NCBI GenBank assembly: GCA_034620365.1
Contig: JAQGEQ010000186.1
Span: forward strand, 806,001 to 870,000
From: Pegea sp. RAD2-039
Lineage: Eukaryota; Chordata; Thaliacea; Salpida; Salpidae
DNA: 64,000 bases
Reading direction: 5' to 3'
Position numbers and translations under genes: made by a program. This document shows positions 49,183 to 63,406 of the stretch, one piece after another. The stretch's first letter is position 1. Every line of letters begins with the position of its first letter. Under the pieces are notes generated by a model. The model made no database searches. It had not been told where the DNA came from and saw only the letters and a list, made by a program, of their open reading frames with translations.

Positions 49183-52100
49183 TTAATCTCCTGGATGCAC
49201 ACATAAGTTTGCTTCACACGTTGCAATTCCTGTTGGATTCTTTGCTTCACATTTGTACTTGCCAACATCTCTTGCTCTACAATTGCTAACTAACAAAGAG
49301 CAGACTCCCATTGAGTTTTTCATTGAGTATTTATTGTTGGCTTTGATTTTGTTATTGTCTATTTAAAAAAGTAAATTTAGATAAAGGGTAAAATAGTTGT
49401 ACCAACCTCACCTTTGTACCAAGTTATCTCTGGCTCAGGTCTACCAACAGTGGCACAAGTAAACTTTGCAGATCTTCTTTCTTTCACAGCAAGAGGTTTT
49501 AGATTCAGACTGAATCCAGCTGGCTTGCTTGTGTCCATACGACTAAACTTTGGTCGTTGAATATAGACTGGTTCTGTAAAAGTATCAAATAGTGTACAGA
49601 TGATGGTTGTGAAAATAAACTAACCAAGTTTTTGCACAACAGTCAGTAAATTTGATTGTGCATATTCTCCTCGGCCATGTTCATTTTCAGCGTATACACG
49701 AAAGTAGTAGGTAGCTCCTGGCCGCAGATCTTTTACTAAACACTTAGTTGATGCTATTTTATCTTGAACCGTTTGAAATTTCAAGTATGCATCACTCATC
49801 TACAAAATATTTCCACTAAATGATCTGGTAAGATAAAGACTTTAATTGACCTGAACACAGTAGTACTTAATTGGATTCCCTCCATCGTAGCTTGGAGCAT
49901 CCCAAGAAACTAAAATTGATCCATCAGGGTTGATCTCTCCGAGCTGAATGTTGCTTGGTGGATCTGGAGCGTCTGGAAGGTTTTAATTACAACTTTTACC
50001 GAAGCGGTAAGCTCATGAATGAACAAACCGTGAACCACCACTTTCACTTCCTTCTTTGCCATGCCACTTTTATTTCTAGCTGAAATGGTAAACGTTCCAG
50101 TATCTTCTTTGGTTAAGTACCTAACATTGAGGTAAGCGATGCCATCTTGGTTTCTTATAGCTCCTCGTCTCTCCATGTCAACTCCTCCCTTCATCCAGCG
50201 GACTATTGGGTTTGGTTTTCCCTGAAAAGGATTTTTAAAGTTTAAAAAGAAATCAAAACTCTTAAAGTCGATATTTTTTATGAAATAACTCACTGAAACA
50301 AAAGCAGAAAGTCTGAGAGTACCTCCGGCATGAACATGTACAGTATCTGTAGCTTCTCCTCTGAGTTCCACAACAGGAAAAACTAAATACAAAATCAAAT
50401 ATGAAAAATATCATCGCAAAAAGCACAACAACTAACTTTGCATTTGTCTAACTTCCACCCAATCAGGAATCTCACAAAATCCTCCAAGACCTCCATCATT
50501 TAAAGGAGAGATTCGGAACTTTACTTTTTCACCGCATTTAAAGTCAGTTACCTGTGACAAACACGTCAATATCTCATTCTTATATTTGATCAAAAACTCA
50601 CAAAAGCTCTTGTAGAGCGAATAGGAACGTTGTTACAGTTGATCCATTTATCACTTCCTTCAGGAAGCTTTTGGATGATGTATCCATGCAGTTTTTCTCG
50701 TTCAAGACCTTCACCATCTTTCCAAGTGAATGTCACAGTTGAATCGCTCATATCTTCGATTACAAAGTCAGTAGGAACTGGCGCAGGAGCTAAAAGTCAA
50801 CATCAGCTTGAAAATCATTCTTCTTTAAGGACTAAATAATCTTACGAATTGGATCCATTGGTATTAAGATGTCGCTTTGCTCACCAGGAGCTCCAAAACC
50901 AGCTTCATTGTCAGCTATGATACGGAAGACGTATTCACATCCCTTGTGTAAGTCCTTGACAAGGCAAGTGGTTGTTTCAATTAGTCTTCCATTGAATTCT
51001 TTCACCCAGTTTCTTCGACCAACGCGTTTTGTTTCTACTAAGTAACCTGAAACGATATTTATATGATTAAACGTAGAGAAAGGTTGGAAAAAACTAACAA
51101 ACCATTAATCGGACTTCCGTTATCTTCTGGAGCAGTCCAATTGAGGACACAGTTAGACTTTGTAACATTAGTGAAGGTTGGTTTACTGACAGCAGCTGGT
51201 GGTTCTGTTATCCAAAAAAAGATATTAAAATCTTTTAGATAAGAAGATCAACTAACTGAATTTGTCATCAGCGAGAATGTTTTCTGACGTCACAGAGGGT
51301 CCACTTCCTAGCATATTCAGGGCTTGAATTCTGAAACGGTAGCTGTTTCCTTTCTTTACTTCGTATGCTGCTTTCAAATCTTCACCAGGGAAAACTTTAT
51401 TGAGCTGTAGAGTTAATCTTACTGACCAAAGTTGATCAAAAGAAGTCGGAATAACGAACTTTGAACCATTCATGAGCTTCATCTTCACAACATTGTACTT
51501 CAATAGAATAAGCAGTAATTGTTGAATCACCATCATCTGATGGAGGTTGCCAGCCAATAGTTAGAGACTTTGATGAAGCTTTGAAGATCTTAACTCCCAG
51601 ACATTCAGTTGGAACATCTGAGAGGTTGCTGATTGAAATTTAAATAACTTTAAACCACATTAATTTACCCATGACTTTTAAAACTACATCTAAATTCTCT
51701 TTTCCTTCTGAATTTTCGGCTTCAATTTTATAAGTTCCAGAATCACTTCGTTTCAACTCTTCCAATGAAAATGAAACAAAACCTTTTTCAGAGCTTGTTG
51801 AAGCTCTTGTATCTAAACAAAGTTTTTGAGTTAATTACAAAAGCTTCAATTTAGAAACCAACCTTTTATTTCTTCTTTTCCATAAGTCCACTTTCCAGTT
51901 GGTCGAGGGGTCCCAGAAATAGGAATCTTTAGAACAAAATCATCACCAGATTTCAACCAAACTGGTTCAGCATATTGTGTTTTGACTTTATCTTCAATCA
52001 CAGGTGGTTCTGTGAAGTTCAATTTTTCGGTTTACTCATTTTACATCCGATTTAAGTTGCTTGTATTGCCTGGCTTATCAATCGCTGTTGTTGGTTTTGA

Positions 52101-54625
52101 TTGAGAATATTTTCCTTTCCCTGCGGAGTTTTTAGCAGCGACTCTTAATTCATAGACATCTTCTTCATGAAGATTATCAAGAGTTGCTTGTAGCCCAGAG
52201 ATATGATTACTAGTCACCTACGTAAAACATTTCTATAAACATCACCCAATCAAAAACCAACTTTCTTACCATCATCCAATCCCCATTATTTTCACGGTAC
52301 TCAACTGAGTAACCAGTAATTTCATTTCCTCCGTCATTTTCTGGTTGACTCCAAGTATAAACAATCTTCTTAGATGAGACACTAATTGCTTTTGGCTCAG
52401 CAGGTGGTCCAGGTGGTCCTTTACAAACAAATTAGTTTGGTTTTCAGATTAGATAGGTTTATGATGAAAACTTACCACTAGCGACAGTTAAACCTGACAC
52501 TAAAGGTTTACTTTCACCCTCTTCATTTACAGCCCGAACTCTAAAAGCATATTTACTTCCTTTTGTGAGTTGTTTTACTACATAAGAGACCTCATCGCCT
52601 GGAACCTGTTACATCCAGCTTAAACTAGATTCAAACCGATTTAGATTAAACTAACCTTTGAAATTTCTGACCAGTTTGGAGATTTAGCTTCTTTCTTTTC
52701 AACTACATAATATTTAATTTCTTTTCCTCCATCATGTCGAGGTACTTGCCAATTCAAAGTCATCTCAGTACCAGATATATCAGTGATTTCCATCGGTCCT
52801 TGAGGTTGTCCAGGGACATCTGGAATTTCAGTAAGTATAAAACTGATCTAAAGAGTTGAAATATTTAACCGACCAACGACAATCAACTTGAATGAATGTG
52901 TGCTGCTTCCTTCTTTATTTTTCAAAGTGATTTGATAATCACCAGAATCTTCACCATTAACATTTCCTATTTGAAAGCTGGTTTGTTTGTCAGTAGTATC
53001 TGACTGGTACCTTCCTTTTATAGCCAGTTTTTTTCCATTTTTAGTCCATTGTGCAATAGGTAAAGGAGATCCTTTAAAGGGAAGCTGAATGGAAACTTTT
53101 AACTTTAATTTTCACCTCATATTTTGCTTTACTGACTAACATTGATTTTACAATCTTTTCCAGACTTTAACCGGATTTCATTTCCAATTTTAGCAAGAGT
53201 TGCTTCATCTAGCTTGGGAGCATCTCCAGCTTTTTGTACAGTAACTGCTCGTGACTCTAAAGGTTCACTTTCACCTAATTGGTTTACAGCTTTGATACGA
53301 AAGGTACAACGTTGTCCAGATTTTAAGCCTTTAATAGCTACCGACTTAGCATCTTCAGGTTTGAATGTAGCACACTGCATTTAAACAAATCGATAAATAA
53401 GAAATAACTAAAATGAAGAGCCACAAACTTCACTCCAGCTGCTTTCATCTTCAGCTTTCTTTTCAATCTTGTAATGTGTGACATCATCTCCACTAGATGT
53501 TGTCATCAAGCCAATACTGAACTTGTTTTCAGACATACTATTGAATTTGATGTTACCAGCTGGCTTACCAGGTATTTCAGTTGCTGATTGTATAAACTTT
53601 TGTTTTAATTTTATTTTAATCAAGAAACTTCAAACTGTTCCTCACGTTGCATATTAATTGTTGTTGTTTTCTCAATAGTCTCTCCAGGAACTTGAACAAC
53701 CTCATAATTGACTTGAGATGTCTCTGATAAGCTCACATCGACTGGTATATTTAAAGTTCCAAACTCATTCTGTAGACTGACCTGATAATTTCAAAGATAA
53801 GAAACTGTTTTGAAATGAAGAAGTTATTTTAGTCACTTCATAAGAGCCACAATCAGTGTTTTGAAAGTTGTCTACAACAAGAGTTGTAAGTCGATGATCT
53901 GATGTAATATTATAATGAGAATCCGATGTTAGAACTGAACCATTGAACTTCCAGACAACTTCAATAGGTTGCTGGCCACTAAACGGGACCTTTAGCGTTG
54001 CTGGTGAGCCTAAAAAGTGTTAAACAAAAGTTACTTCTAATGTACTAAACTAAAAATTGTACAAACCAATTGAAATTGCGCCCAAAGACTTTCCACATTC
54101 TTCAAATTCTTTTGCATCAACTGATGGTGGTTCTAATTATAAAAAAAAATTAAAATATAAAAAATACTAAACTTATAGCAATATATAAACAACATTATGC
54201 AGAAAATAAACATCAATAAAATCAGCAAAAGAATTCTTCTCAACCTGTGACAATAAGATTAAAATCCAGTTCAAATCCTCCCTTATCACTTTTAAACTTA
54301 ATGGTTCCTTCATCAGACTTATAAGTAGACTTCAACAATAAAGTATGCTCTGCTCCTGTCTTAGAAATCTCAATACGATCATCGTTTTCAAGGGTAGTTC
54401 CATTCTGTTTAAATAATCAACAGCTAACAAATAAATAGCTTACATCAAAGCAATTAAACTTTACTAAACTAATCCTAGCTTCTTATCAGTATTTACATTT
54501 TCATTATCATATTGCTAGTATTAATAAAGCTGTAAAACCTGAATCCACTCTCCACCGTAACTATCATCTGGCATTTCACATGTTAAGGTTGCTTGTCCAT
54601 TTTTTGCTACTGTAATATCAGACAT
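49183..54625 (-). CDS. Ig/FN3 A-band-type muscle protein (MyBP-C/titin-like), about 1,315 aa
   Basis: There are 26 coding exons on the minus strand, from ATG at 54625 (MSDITVAKNGQATLTCEM) to TAA at 49183-49185, with introns mostly near 60 nt. The approximate domain order is Ig (1-82), Ig (83-185), FN3 (210-305), Ig (312-412), FN3 (413-510), FN3 (511-608), Ig (610-706), FN3 (707-807), FN3 (808-908), FN3 (910-1010), Ig (1011-1104), FN3 (1105-1203) and Ig (1204-1315). The Ig-FN-FN-Ig-FN-FN-FN series is the titin A-band super-repeat layout, and the Ig-FN3-Ig end resembles the C-terminus of myosin-binding protein C. There is no kinase domain. The expected role is a thick-filament structural protein. 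One intron (52069-52010) has a GC donor. The orthologue is not decided by sequence alone. Confidence 0.85.
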
Positions 54626-57600
54626 TACTTTAAACAAGTTTGTTTGATACAAAAAACAGTAACTCTGCAAAAGTGTTGTTCTTTATATGATGGTTACTGT
54701 ATCTAATCAACAAATTTTCAAAACAATTAAAAAACTTTTGGTTACAACAAAATAATTTATTGTTAACAAATGAAACTGATCCTAAATCCTATTGAATTCA
54801 ATATAAGATTTAAAGCAACAAATATCCTTTTTATCTAAAATATAAGCTTTACCCTTGAAGTACTCAAATGTAGAAAAAAAAAGAAAAAATGAAATGTTCT
54901 AGCTGCTGTAGAAGTGGCTTCTATATCAATTCATCCCCTTACTTTCTTAGCAGAATGTTTTTGTTAAATTTAAACAGCTTTACAACAGCTGAGTTTCAAA
55001 TCGGGAGCTTACGTCATATAAACGTCATTAAAGTACTTTAGTTGCTGAAGGTTTGTTACGTTAATGAAAACTTAGAAGTGAAGGTGAAACAATAAAGTGA
55101 AAATTTTATATTTCTACTTTATTTTAAATAAAAATTAGTACTTTTATTTTCTGTTTAAAATCTTTTGAAAATGCTTTTAAACTTCAAATATGTCGACTTC
55201 AACTTTTAGATATTTTTTATTTTGTATTTAAATTATTACAAACTCTACAAAAGGATGACAAATTTGATAATTAAATAAATGGCAAAAGCTAAATATAGCC
55301 ATTGGTGGACTTGTCACGCATGGCTAGTCATGCGAAACATTTAATTTATAAAAAAATTTGAACTTTAAGTAATATTTTTACAACTTTGACACACAATTAA
55401 TTTCAACATAATAAACTTAATTTTAATGTTAAAAGATCACATGTCTATACATGGTTACTGCAAATGCTCCCTAGGGGAATGTTTTTATAGAATTAATATG
55501 GATGAAATCACTATCTAAGTATATTGCGTAAAACTTTCTCTAAAATTCTAAAAATTCAAAATCGTAAATTTTGATTTAATCTTTTAAATAGATCAAACAG
55601 AAATTACTTTATCTTGTGGCATTATTACGAATTGTTACTAAATAGTTTCTTCATTATATCATAAATCTGTAAATACGCTAAAAATTGTTAATTTATCAGA
55701 TATAAATAGAAGAATTATTTTCTGGATATATTTCATTCTTTATTTTCTTTTAAAAATTATAAAATTGAAAAAATAATTATTTTAATTAAATATAAAAACA
55801 TTTGAAAACATTTAGTTTAAGATCTAATATCAAGAAGTTTTGGAATCAGGTCTTGATTTATTAAAAAGTATTTTCTTAACCAGAAGTCACAGAAGGATTC
55901 AGAAGAGATTTAATCTTTGTGATGATGAAGAGCTTGATCGGATGTCTGAATAAGATTTAAAGGCGAAAGTTAATCTAAGGATTTAGTTATAAAAGACGTT
56001 TCTGGTTTCTTTTAAAAATAAGGTCAAAAGAAGCAAATTATTTATTTTAAAGTTTGAAAATACAATTTCTTCAAATTATAAATTAGTATAATTTTTAATA
56101 ATTATTTTATTATGAAATTTATGTGAAAATATTATTGAAGTTTTGTTTAATAATCAGGAAATTTATAAAATATGTTTTTTAAATTTATATTTTGAACAAA
56201 TTAAACTTACTCTTATATTAAACCCTGTTTTTGAAACTTTTCATTTCCTCTGTAGATGAAGATACCTTTGTGGGATTCTTTTAAAAAATACAAAAATGAG
56301 AAAAATAGCTGCTGTGATTTTTCCTTTTGACTAATAAATAACATTTTGATATTTTAAGAGTTTGCTCAATTAGTACAAAAACATCATATATGTTCTTGCT
56401 TCTATAAGATGTGATTTTTCACATAAATTGTAATTTATTCTAAGTTTTTTCATTTCAATTTTGTAACTACAGCTTCTAACCAAACAAAAAAAGTTTGATT
56501 TCTCTAAATGATCTAACAAATGACAGCAAAAAAACTATTCTTGTTCCTCAAGTAACATGTATAAGTGGTCTTTTTGGGCTTTTATTTAACTAATGTTTTA
56601 TTTAATGGAAATGGTAATAATTCAAAGACTGAACAACAAGGTCATTAGTAGTATTTGGTTGGATGAACTATTAAACTTTGTAAGATTATTAAATATAGTA
56701 AAATATTATTATTCAATTACTTGTTGTTTTTAGCAAAGTTTAAATTAATTAATTGATGTCAAGTCAATTAAAAAAAAACAAAGTCAAACTTGCATTGGGA
56801 AAAGAAAGATTTTCTTTGTTTGAATTTTACATTTGATTGATTTTTACATTTTTTGTTTATGTATCTACATCATTCAGATAAAGAGCAAAAGAAAAATTGT
56901 CAAAGGATCATTTTTGATTGGAAAATTTGCCCAAATAGCTAAAATTTTGTAACTTTTTTGATGAACTCACTGTACAAAATCGATTTTTTATATTGAACAT
57001 AAAAAGCTATTTGATATTGACAAACTTATAGATAACATTTAGCTTTATATTTGTAATAAGATATGTTTAAGCCCCTAACAGCAAAAATAAAAATATTAAA
57101 TCTATTTAAAAACGTTGATGTATTTTGTGAAAAGTATCAGACTACAATTTATTATAAAAGATTTGATGATTACATTCCAAATGGAGACAATTATTCTTAT
57201 ATAATCAAAAGCAGGAAATAATAATATTTTAATATTACTTTATTTGAATATCTATTTTTTAAGTTTGATAAATTAATGAATAATTTGAAAAATGTTTTTT
57301 TAATTTAAGTATAAAAACTAGTAATTAAAATAAAAACGTTTGCTGTAAGAGCTGATATCTTCTGAATTATAAACAAATCAATAAAAGCTTAGATTAAAAT
57401 CTTACAGATATTTGTAGATTTATTTCAGTGATCTGCAACTAGACCATCGATGAAAAGTAAGTTGTTAAGAAGTGTTAACGCATACAAGCAACAGAATAAA
57501 AGCAAAAAGGCATCTGTTTATAAGTTATTACAAATTCAGCTTCTATTTAATTAGGATTAACTTCATTTGGATAATGATTCATCAAGTATAAATGATTTAA

Positions 57601-57734
57601 TAGAAGCAGCAAACCTCATAAAGAGAAGCGTGTTGTTGATAAGTTTGTGCAATTTTCAGCATGAGTAGAAAAAGAAGAATAAAATCAAAATATTTTTATT
57701 GAAGTATTGATTGAGATCAAATAATAGGAATGTT
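54626..57734. other. Intergenic, AT-rich; no gene seen
   Basis: This lies between the start of the Ig/FN3 gene and the end of the kinase gene. A CAGCTG E-box (54986-54991) lies about 360 bp upstream of the Ig/FN3 ATG, compatible with muscle control but frequent by chance. An 18-bp near-palindrome is at 55317-55334. Nothing else stands out. Confidence 0.5.
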
Positions 57735-60700
57735 TCAAGTTGCTCGAATTGATCTGGTTATTTTTGTGATTGTTTCATAAACCTAAAAAGCAAATTTTCA
57801 AACTTTACTTTCAGTATAATTCTGATATTTATTTGTTGGAAGCTAAAAAAATTAGAGCAACTGTTTGGTAATACGTCCCATCGAATAAAATAATTATCAT
57901 TTATATTTTATTTGATAATTATCATTCATTTAAGAAATTAATCTTCCAAAGTATTCATAAAACAAATAAAACCAAGATATCTTAATAAACAAATCTTCTC
58001 AAAGCCAGTTTAATAAATAATAGTTACATCACATTAGTTTTCATATCAGAAAACTTCTCTATTTTTATCGAAAGATCAACAAAATTCCAAATCTTACTTT
58101 AAGCATCGCAGGTCTGTGCTTATATTTATATTTTAGACAACTAAGAGCTAAATCCAGAAGAGCATGACCACATCCAGGACCCCAACTATCAGCAAAAGTA
58201 TCAAATAATATCTCATTATCCACTTCATCATCATCAACAACTTCATCTACATATAAAGTCAGATGAAGAGGGTCTCTTGTACTATCCATAACTTCCATAC
58301 CAGTAAGTAATTCCAATAATACCTAAAAAATTAATTACTTCAGTCAATTTTAAAACAGAAAGTAGACTATAGTTGACAGCAACGTGCATAGCCCAGTGAC
58401 CTAGGACATCGAAGTCATTGGACACTTTTCGCGTCCAATATCTTTGACGAGGCGGGATTCGAATCAACATACAATTAATTAATCAACTTAATAACAATCA
58501 AATATATAAAAGTTAAAATTCAAGTATTAAATTAACAATATTAAAATTCACCTAGCCACTATTCGGCGGTTACCATAGAATTAATAATTCGTGAAATACA
58601 AACACATCTTTTAGTAAACTTACCACTCCAAAACTAAAGACGTCCATTGCAAGTGTAATTGTTCCTAGATAACCCTCAGGTGCCATGTAAACTAATGTTC
58701 CAATCGGGTTACTGGTTTGTGTGCTTAATACTTGATTGTTACTACTACCTAATGATCTTATCAAACCAAAGTCACTAATCTGAGGGTTCATTTCGTGGTC
58801 CAAGAGAATATTTGAGCTAAAAATTGGAATTTTTATCACTTAATAAATACAACAGGTGAAAAATTAATTTGATATAAACTAGATTTTCTTAAAATTGTTT
58901 ATTCAGCAAATTTTTCGATTTTTAATTAATAAGATGAAAATTTGACAAACCTTTTTATATCACGATGGATTATATTTTGTTGATGTAGATAATTAACCCC
59001 GCAAGCACTACCTTCAGCAATTTGACATCTTTTCTTATAGTTCATCACAATTTTTTTGCTTCTATAAAAATTTGGAAAGTTTAAAAACTATAATTACTAA
59101 ATTTATAAATTATTTAAGAAAATAAATTTAGTTGAAATTAAAATTTGTGTCTCAAAAAGAAGAGATGAAAATTTAATAAAAGTGGTCAACAAACCTGCAC
59201 TGGGTCAGGTTGTAATTCAGTGACCCATTGACCATAAAACGATAAACCAGGCATAACTCTGGACCACCAAAAGAGTAACCAAGTAAAGGTAATATATTCG
59301 GATGTTCTAACCTAGCATGAAAAATATTTCATATTCAGGTTTAATTTTGTAATTTTAAATAAAAATAAATAATATAAATTCAATTGAAGAATATTTACAG
59401 CAAGTATCAACTAAATATATAAACATTAAACTCACTTTGAAATCACATGGACTTCCTTTCGAAATTGATCAATAAGAGCTTGTGATTTTTCTGCATTTTC
59501 AAGTTTAAGTCTTTTAATAGCAACAGTTTTGTTAGCCTGTAATCAACACAATTTCATAAAGATTAATTTTAAAAAATTGACTTAAAATTTCGTTTTAAAA
59601 CTAAATAGATGAACTAAAAGACCTCTTTACAAGAGCTGATACATCCTTTGAAGACACAGCCGAATGCTCCTTCTCCTAGTTTACATTTTTCATCAAATGA
59701 GTCTGTGATCTCCAATAGGTAAAAATAAGAATAAGATGAAACTGAAATCGAAAATAAATGAATCAACTTTGAAATTGCAAGATCTTTTAGTGATCATCTG
59801 TCATCATTTATAGAGACATTCGCAAAGCTGTTGACTCAGTTTCACATCCCATATTAGTAAAAGCTCTCAGACATTTTGATATTGATCCAACTACTATCTC
59901 TTGGATTTAACAATTTCTTAAAGATAGGCAACAAGTCATAATTTATAAAACTTCTTCAAGTTTCTTGTGGTTTTTAATGGAGTTCCACAGGGCAATGTTA
60001 TTGGTCCTCTTCTTTTCAATATCGATGACAACACAGACAAATGTATATCACTAAATGGTTCTGGAAATTTAATACTTTTTTCAGACGATGCCAAACTGTT
60101 TAGTACTAAATCAGTGTCTCTTCAATCTTCTTAGGAATCTATGGCTTCTATCTTGAGAACTCAAGCTCGCTAACAACAAATGTTTGCGTCTGTCAATAAA
60201 TAAAACTTCCAGCTCTAACTCAACATCAACTGACTTTTATTTAGATAATAATAAAATTTACTGATGTCAGATCACTAAAGACCTGGAAACTTCATCTCTC
60301 AAGACTTAATATGGATACATCCCACAAATTATTTGTTCTGAGTTATATTTCAACTCTTCCATATAGAGTCCTCACTCTAAGAAAGATATTACAAAGCTTG
60401 AATCCACCCAAAAATTATTCAGTAAGAAAACTTCTAGATGTAGCATATCTCTTCATATAAAATCTTCTTATAAGCTAAATATTAAATCCTTGCAATATCG
60501 ATGACTTTTTTCTAACCTTATACTAATAGTTAAAATTATTGATGGTGTTTATATCTTAACTTTATAGAATACTTTGAAGATCTCTCATACGTTCTCAGAG
60601 GCTCTTCATTTAAAATTAAACCAAGGTTTGGAATTCCCTTTTTGATTCCATCACTACATATAAACTTATCCCATCTTTCAAAATTTTGTTTAAAAAACAA

Positions 60701-61962
60701 GATTTCAGTAGTTTCCTGATCAATTGACATGTAACATTACCAGTTTCCTCACTTTCTTCTTCTATTTTGTCATATTAACTTTTTTTTCTTACTACTTGTT
60801 CATAACTTGTTTTGTACTTTGGGCATTTTTGACATCTTTTTTCTTAGAGTCACTTAGAAAATAGTCTACACCAAATGAATTATTGGTAATTATAGTGATA
60901 GTAATTTTACTTTTTAAAATATCTTGACAAAATAGTAAAACCCAAAGACTTAATTGTATGTTTTAATAATATATAGGTTAAAAAGTTATTTTTAGCAAAC
61001 TTATGAACAATTAAAAGATCTAACTGTAAGATTATTCAGTGTTTTTTTATATCACAGTGGATTAAAAAAAAATCAGAATAAAGTTGATTAGTTTTATATC
61101 TAAAAACAACCAGATTTAAGTCTTAATACATTAAACAAACATGCACAATAAAAACTCATTTACCTTTTGAAATCTCTACATTATTCATTAAAGTAGTAGA
61201 CTTTAATGTCTGATCACTTTCTTCATGTTCTACAGGCATCCTACACGAACTTTCTCTATGGTCTACTGATAACACTGTAGATTCTAATTCAATTGGTCTT
61301 CTACATTGATCCTGATGAAAACTTGGTGTATAAGATGTTTCTAGTTCAATAGGATGACTATAGGGCGGAGGACTTGTTTGAACTTCTTCATATTTTGGTA
61401 AGGGAGAAATTAATTTCTTAACTTGCTGGGCAGAATTATGAAGATTGAGTGATTGTAGGACATTCAGTAGATCCTGTTAAAAACAAATATGTCATCATTT
61501 TAAAAGATCTAAAACTATCTGCTTAAAATATTCTTTAGTTTTGATTTAGTTTATCTCCATACTTGTGAATGAAACAATTAATAGGAGCAATAAATTCAAG
61601 TTATAAATTTTTTTCATCTAAATAAATATTAAAAAAGTTTACCTCTGTATTACAATTAAAAGTTGCCCAAGCATCTATTATTGCAATAGTTGGGCTTTCT
61701 CCTCTTGCAACTAAATTTTCAAACTTTCTAAAATAAGTTTGAAATTATTTAAATGGTAATTCAAACCATTTTTTAACCTGATATCATTCATTGAAAATCT
61801 TGGACTTTGATTAGTAGAAGAAATTGGAATTTTTACAACAAAATCTCTCCAACTTGTTGAATTTCCAACAGTATCTAACTCACTTGCTATGAAATTAAAT
61901 ACAGACCATGGGAGGTTTCTAACATAAGTCTTTAATGTTATCACCTTTGGTCTTCCACTCAT
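57735..61962 (-). CDS. IRAK/Pelle-like death-domain protein kinase, 497 aa
   Basis: Exons on the minus strand are 61962-61778, 61727-61643, 61473-61164, 59741-59623, 59536-59436, 59311-59195, 59061-58951, 58816-58624, 58322-58098 and 57782-57735; all phases agree. Residues 1-110 fit a death domain (LPWSVFNFIASELD, DAWATFNCNTEDLLNVL). A Ser/Pro/Glu-rich linker follows. The kinase shows GEGAFGCVFKG, VAIKRL (ATP lysine), HRDIKSSNILLD, DFG, GTLVYMAPEGYLG, DVFSFGVVLLELLTG and HRPAMLKVYETI. All catalytic residues are present. In animals such kinases act below MyD88 in Toll/IL-1 receptor signalling; that role here is by family. Whether it is IRAK4/Tube-like or IRAK1/Pelle-like is open. The large intron 61163-59742 contains a LINE relic. 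Confidence 0.88.
58385..58470 (+). repeat. tRNA-like sequence (decayed SINE head) in kinase intron
   Basis: TAGCCCAGTG (A-box-like, from 58389), a perfect 7-bp hairpin ATTGGAC/GTCCAAT (58417-58439) in anticodon-arm position, and GATTCGAATC (B-box-like, 58456-58465) are in tRNA order on +. No complete cloverleaf forms, so this is not a working tRNA gene. Confidence 0.4.
59815..60745 (+). mobile_element. Decayed non-LTR reverse transcriptase in kinase intron
   Basis: The + strand fragments read DIRKAVDSVSHPILVKAL, FLKDRQQV, a GVPQG-like turn, LFSDDAKLFS (altered catalytic box), and DITKLESTQKLFSKKTSR followed by LQYR, a typical ORF2 C-terminal series. Many stops and shifts are present. It lies antisense to the kinase gene within intron 3, and it is a different, more diverged family from the LINE in the array. 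Confidence 0.75.
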
Positions 61963-63406
61963 AATGCTTAATTTTGATAAAGAGTTACCCTATATGAATC
62001 TATTTCATAAAGCATCATCACTTTAAATTAATGATTCATTTAAACCAATGATGAAATGCTGCTTGTAATAGAAATAAAACAATTTGACTGTAGAAAAATT
62101 ATGAAAAGGTACCAAGTTTAATACAAGTAGCATAGAAAAATAGAAATATTATTTATTATAATTATAATACATATATATGTTGAAGATACTATACTGGTAT
62201 TCAAGTAAATATTTACAAATTTAAATTTATCTGACTTCGTTAAAAATAGATTTACAACTTTTAAGATGGTATTATATAAAAACACAATAATAAAAATTTG
62301 TCAACAAGTAAAAATTATTAATTAATTATTATTAAAAAATCAACTAGTTAGTAACTTTGAACTGAGTTAACTAATAAATAATGCAACAAAAATATTTATG
62401 AATAATATGAGTTTTTTTAAAAGCAATGCTAATTTAAAATATTTTTAATACATATAATTTATCTTTTTTCAAACATATAAAGTTAGTAATAAAATAACAA
62501 TTAACTAGAAATTAGTAAAATTAAGGTAAAAACAAACTCTGAATAAAAAAGGTAATCTTTACAAATTTTTGTTTCTAATAGTTTATAAAGAAATAATATT
62601 TCGCCGTTTTAAAATTTTTTTTAATAATTTGCGAAAAAACAGTGAAAGTTAAGTTAAAGTGGATTTATATTTTATATATATAAATTAAAATATTTATTTT
62701 GGAAATTACGATTAAGTAATTTCAGTTTGTTATGCAAAAGGTGTCTTGTATAAAAACTTTGTTTTGGCTGAAAATCCCCCGAAATAAGGCGATTTTTTTG
62801 TTAATATCAAAATGGAAAAACTTGATTTTAAGTAATCAAAAATATTCAAGAAACTATTTGATTATTTATTTTTATTATTGTTAAACACTAAAAGTGTGCT
62901 AAATACTTTTAGTGTGTGCTGATAAAAACAAGAAAATCCTAAGCCCATTCGGTACATACTTAGCTGAATGGACATTATCATCAAAAATTAAATTGAAAGC
63001 TATTCGGACCTATTAATCATTTTAGTATAAAGGTAAACCGTTTATCTATCTATTTAATTTTATCAAGCAAACAAACCTATCTTTCAGAAGTCTATTATGA
63101 TTAGTCTAAATGTGTTTAGTTTATTATATCGAAGCATCGACTGACATTACAGTTAGTAGATCAAACAAAGTTTTCAATTTATTGCATCAGTAGAAAAACA
63201 TTTAATTGAACTAAAACGCAATCTTTATTGTTTTAGTTTCAACTTTACATGTTTAACTGTTGGTCTTTTTTTTAGATATTACCAGCAATAAACTCAAAAC
63301 TATATCCCATGATTTTAACCGCTATTTTACTTCAAGTACAAAATGATACTTTAAAAATATTCTTAGATTTATTTATTGTCAATAATATAACAGCGCGCCT
63401 TGACTC
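61963..63406. other. Intergenic, AT-rich; perfect hairpin at 62886-62914
   Basis: No gene is seen. CACTAAAAGT and ACTTTTAGTG form a perfect 10-bp inverted repeat with a 9-nt loop. The rest is low-complexity A/T sequence. Confidence 0.5.

Noticed and set aside
53142-53384. + strand frame within the Ig/FN3 gene (also 50630-50839)
   Set aside because: It is antisense to well-supported FN3 and Ig exons.
58282-58470. 62-codon minus-strand frame next to the kinase
   Set aside because: It is read-through from kinase exon 9 into an intron containing a tRNA-like repeat.
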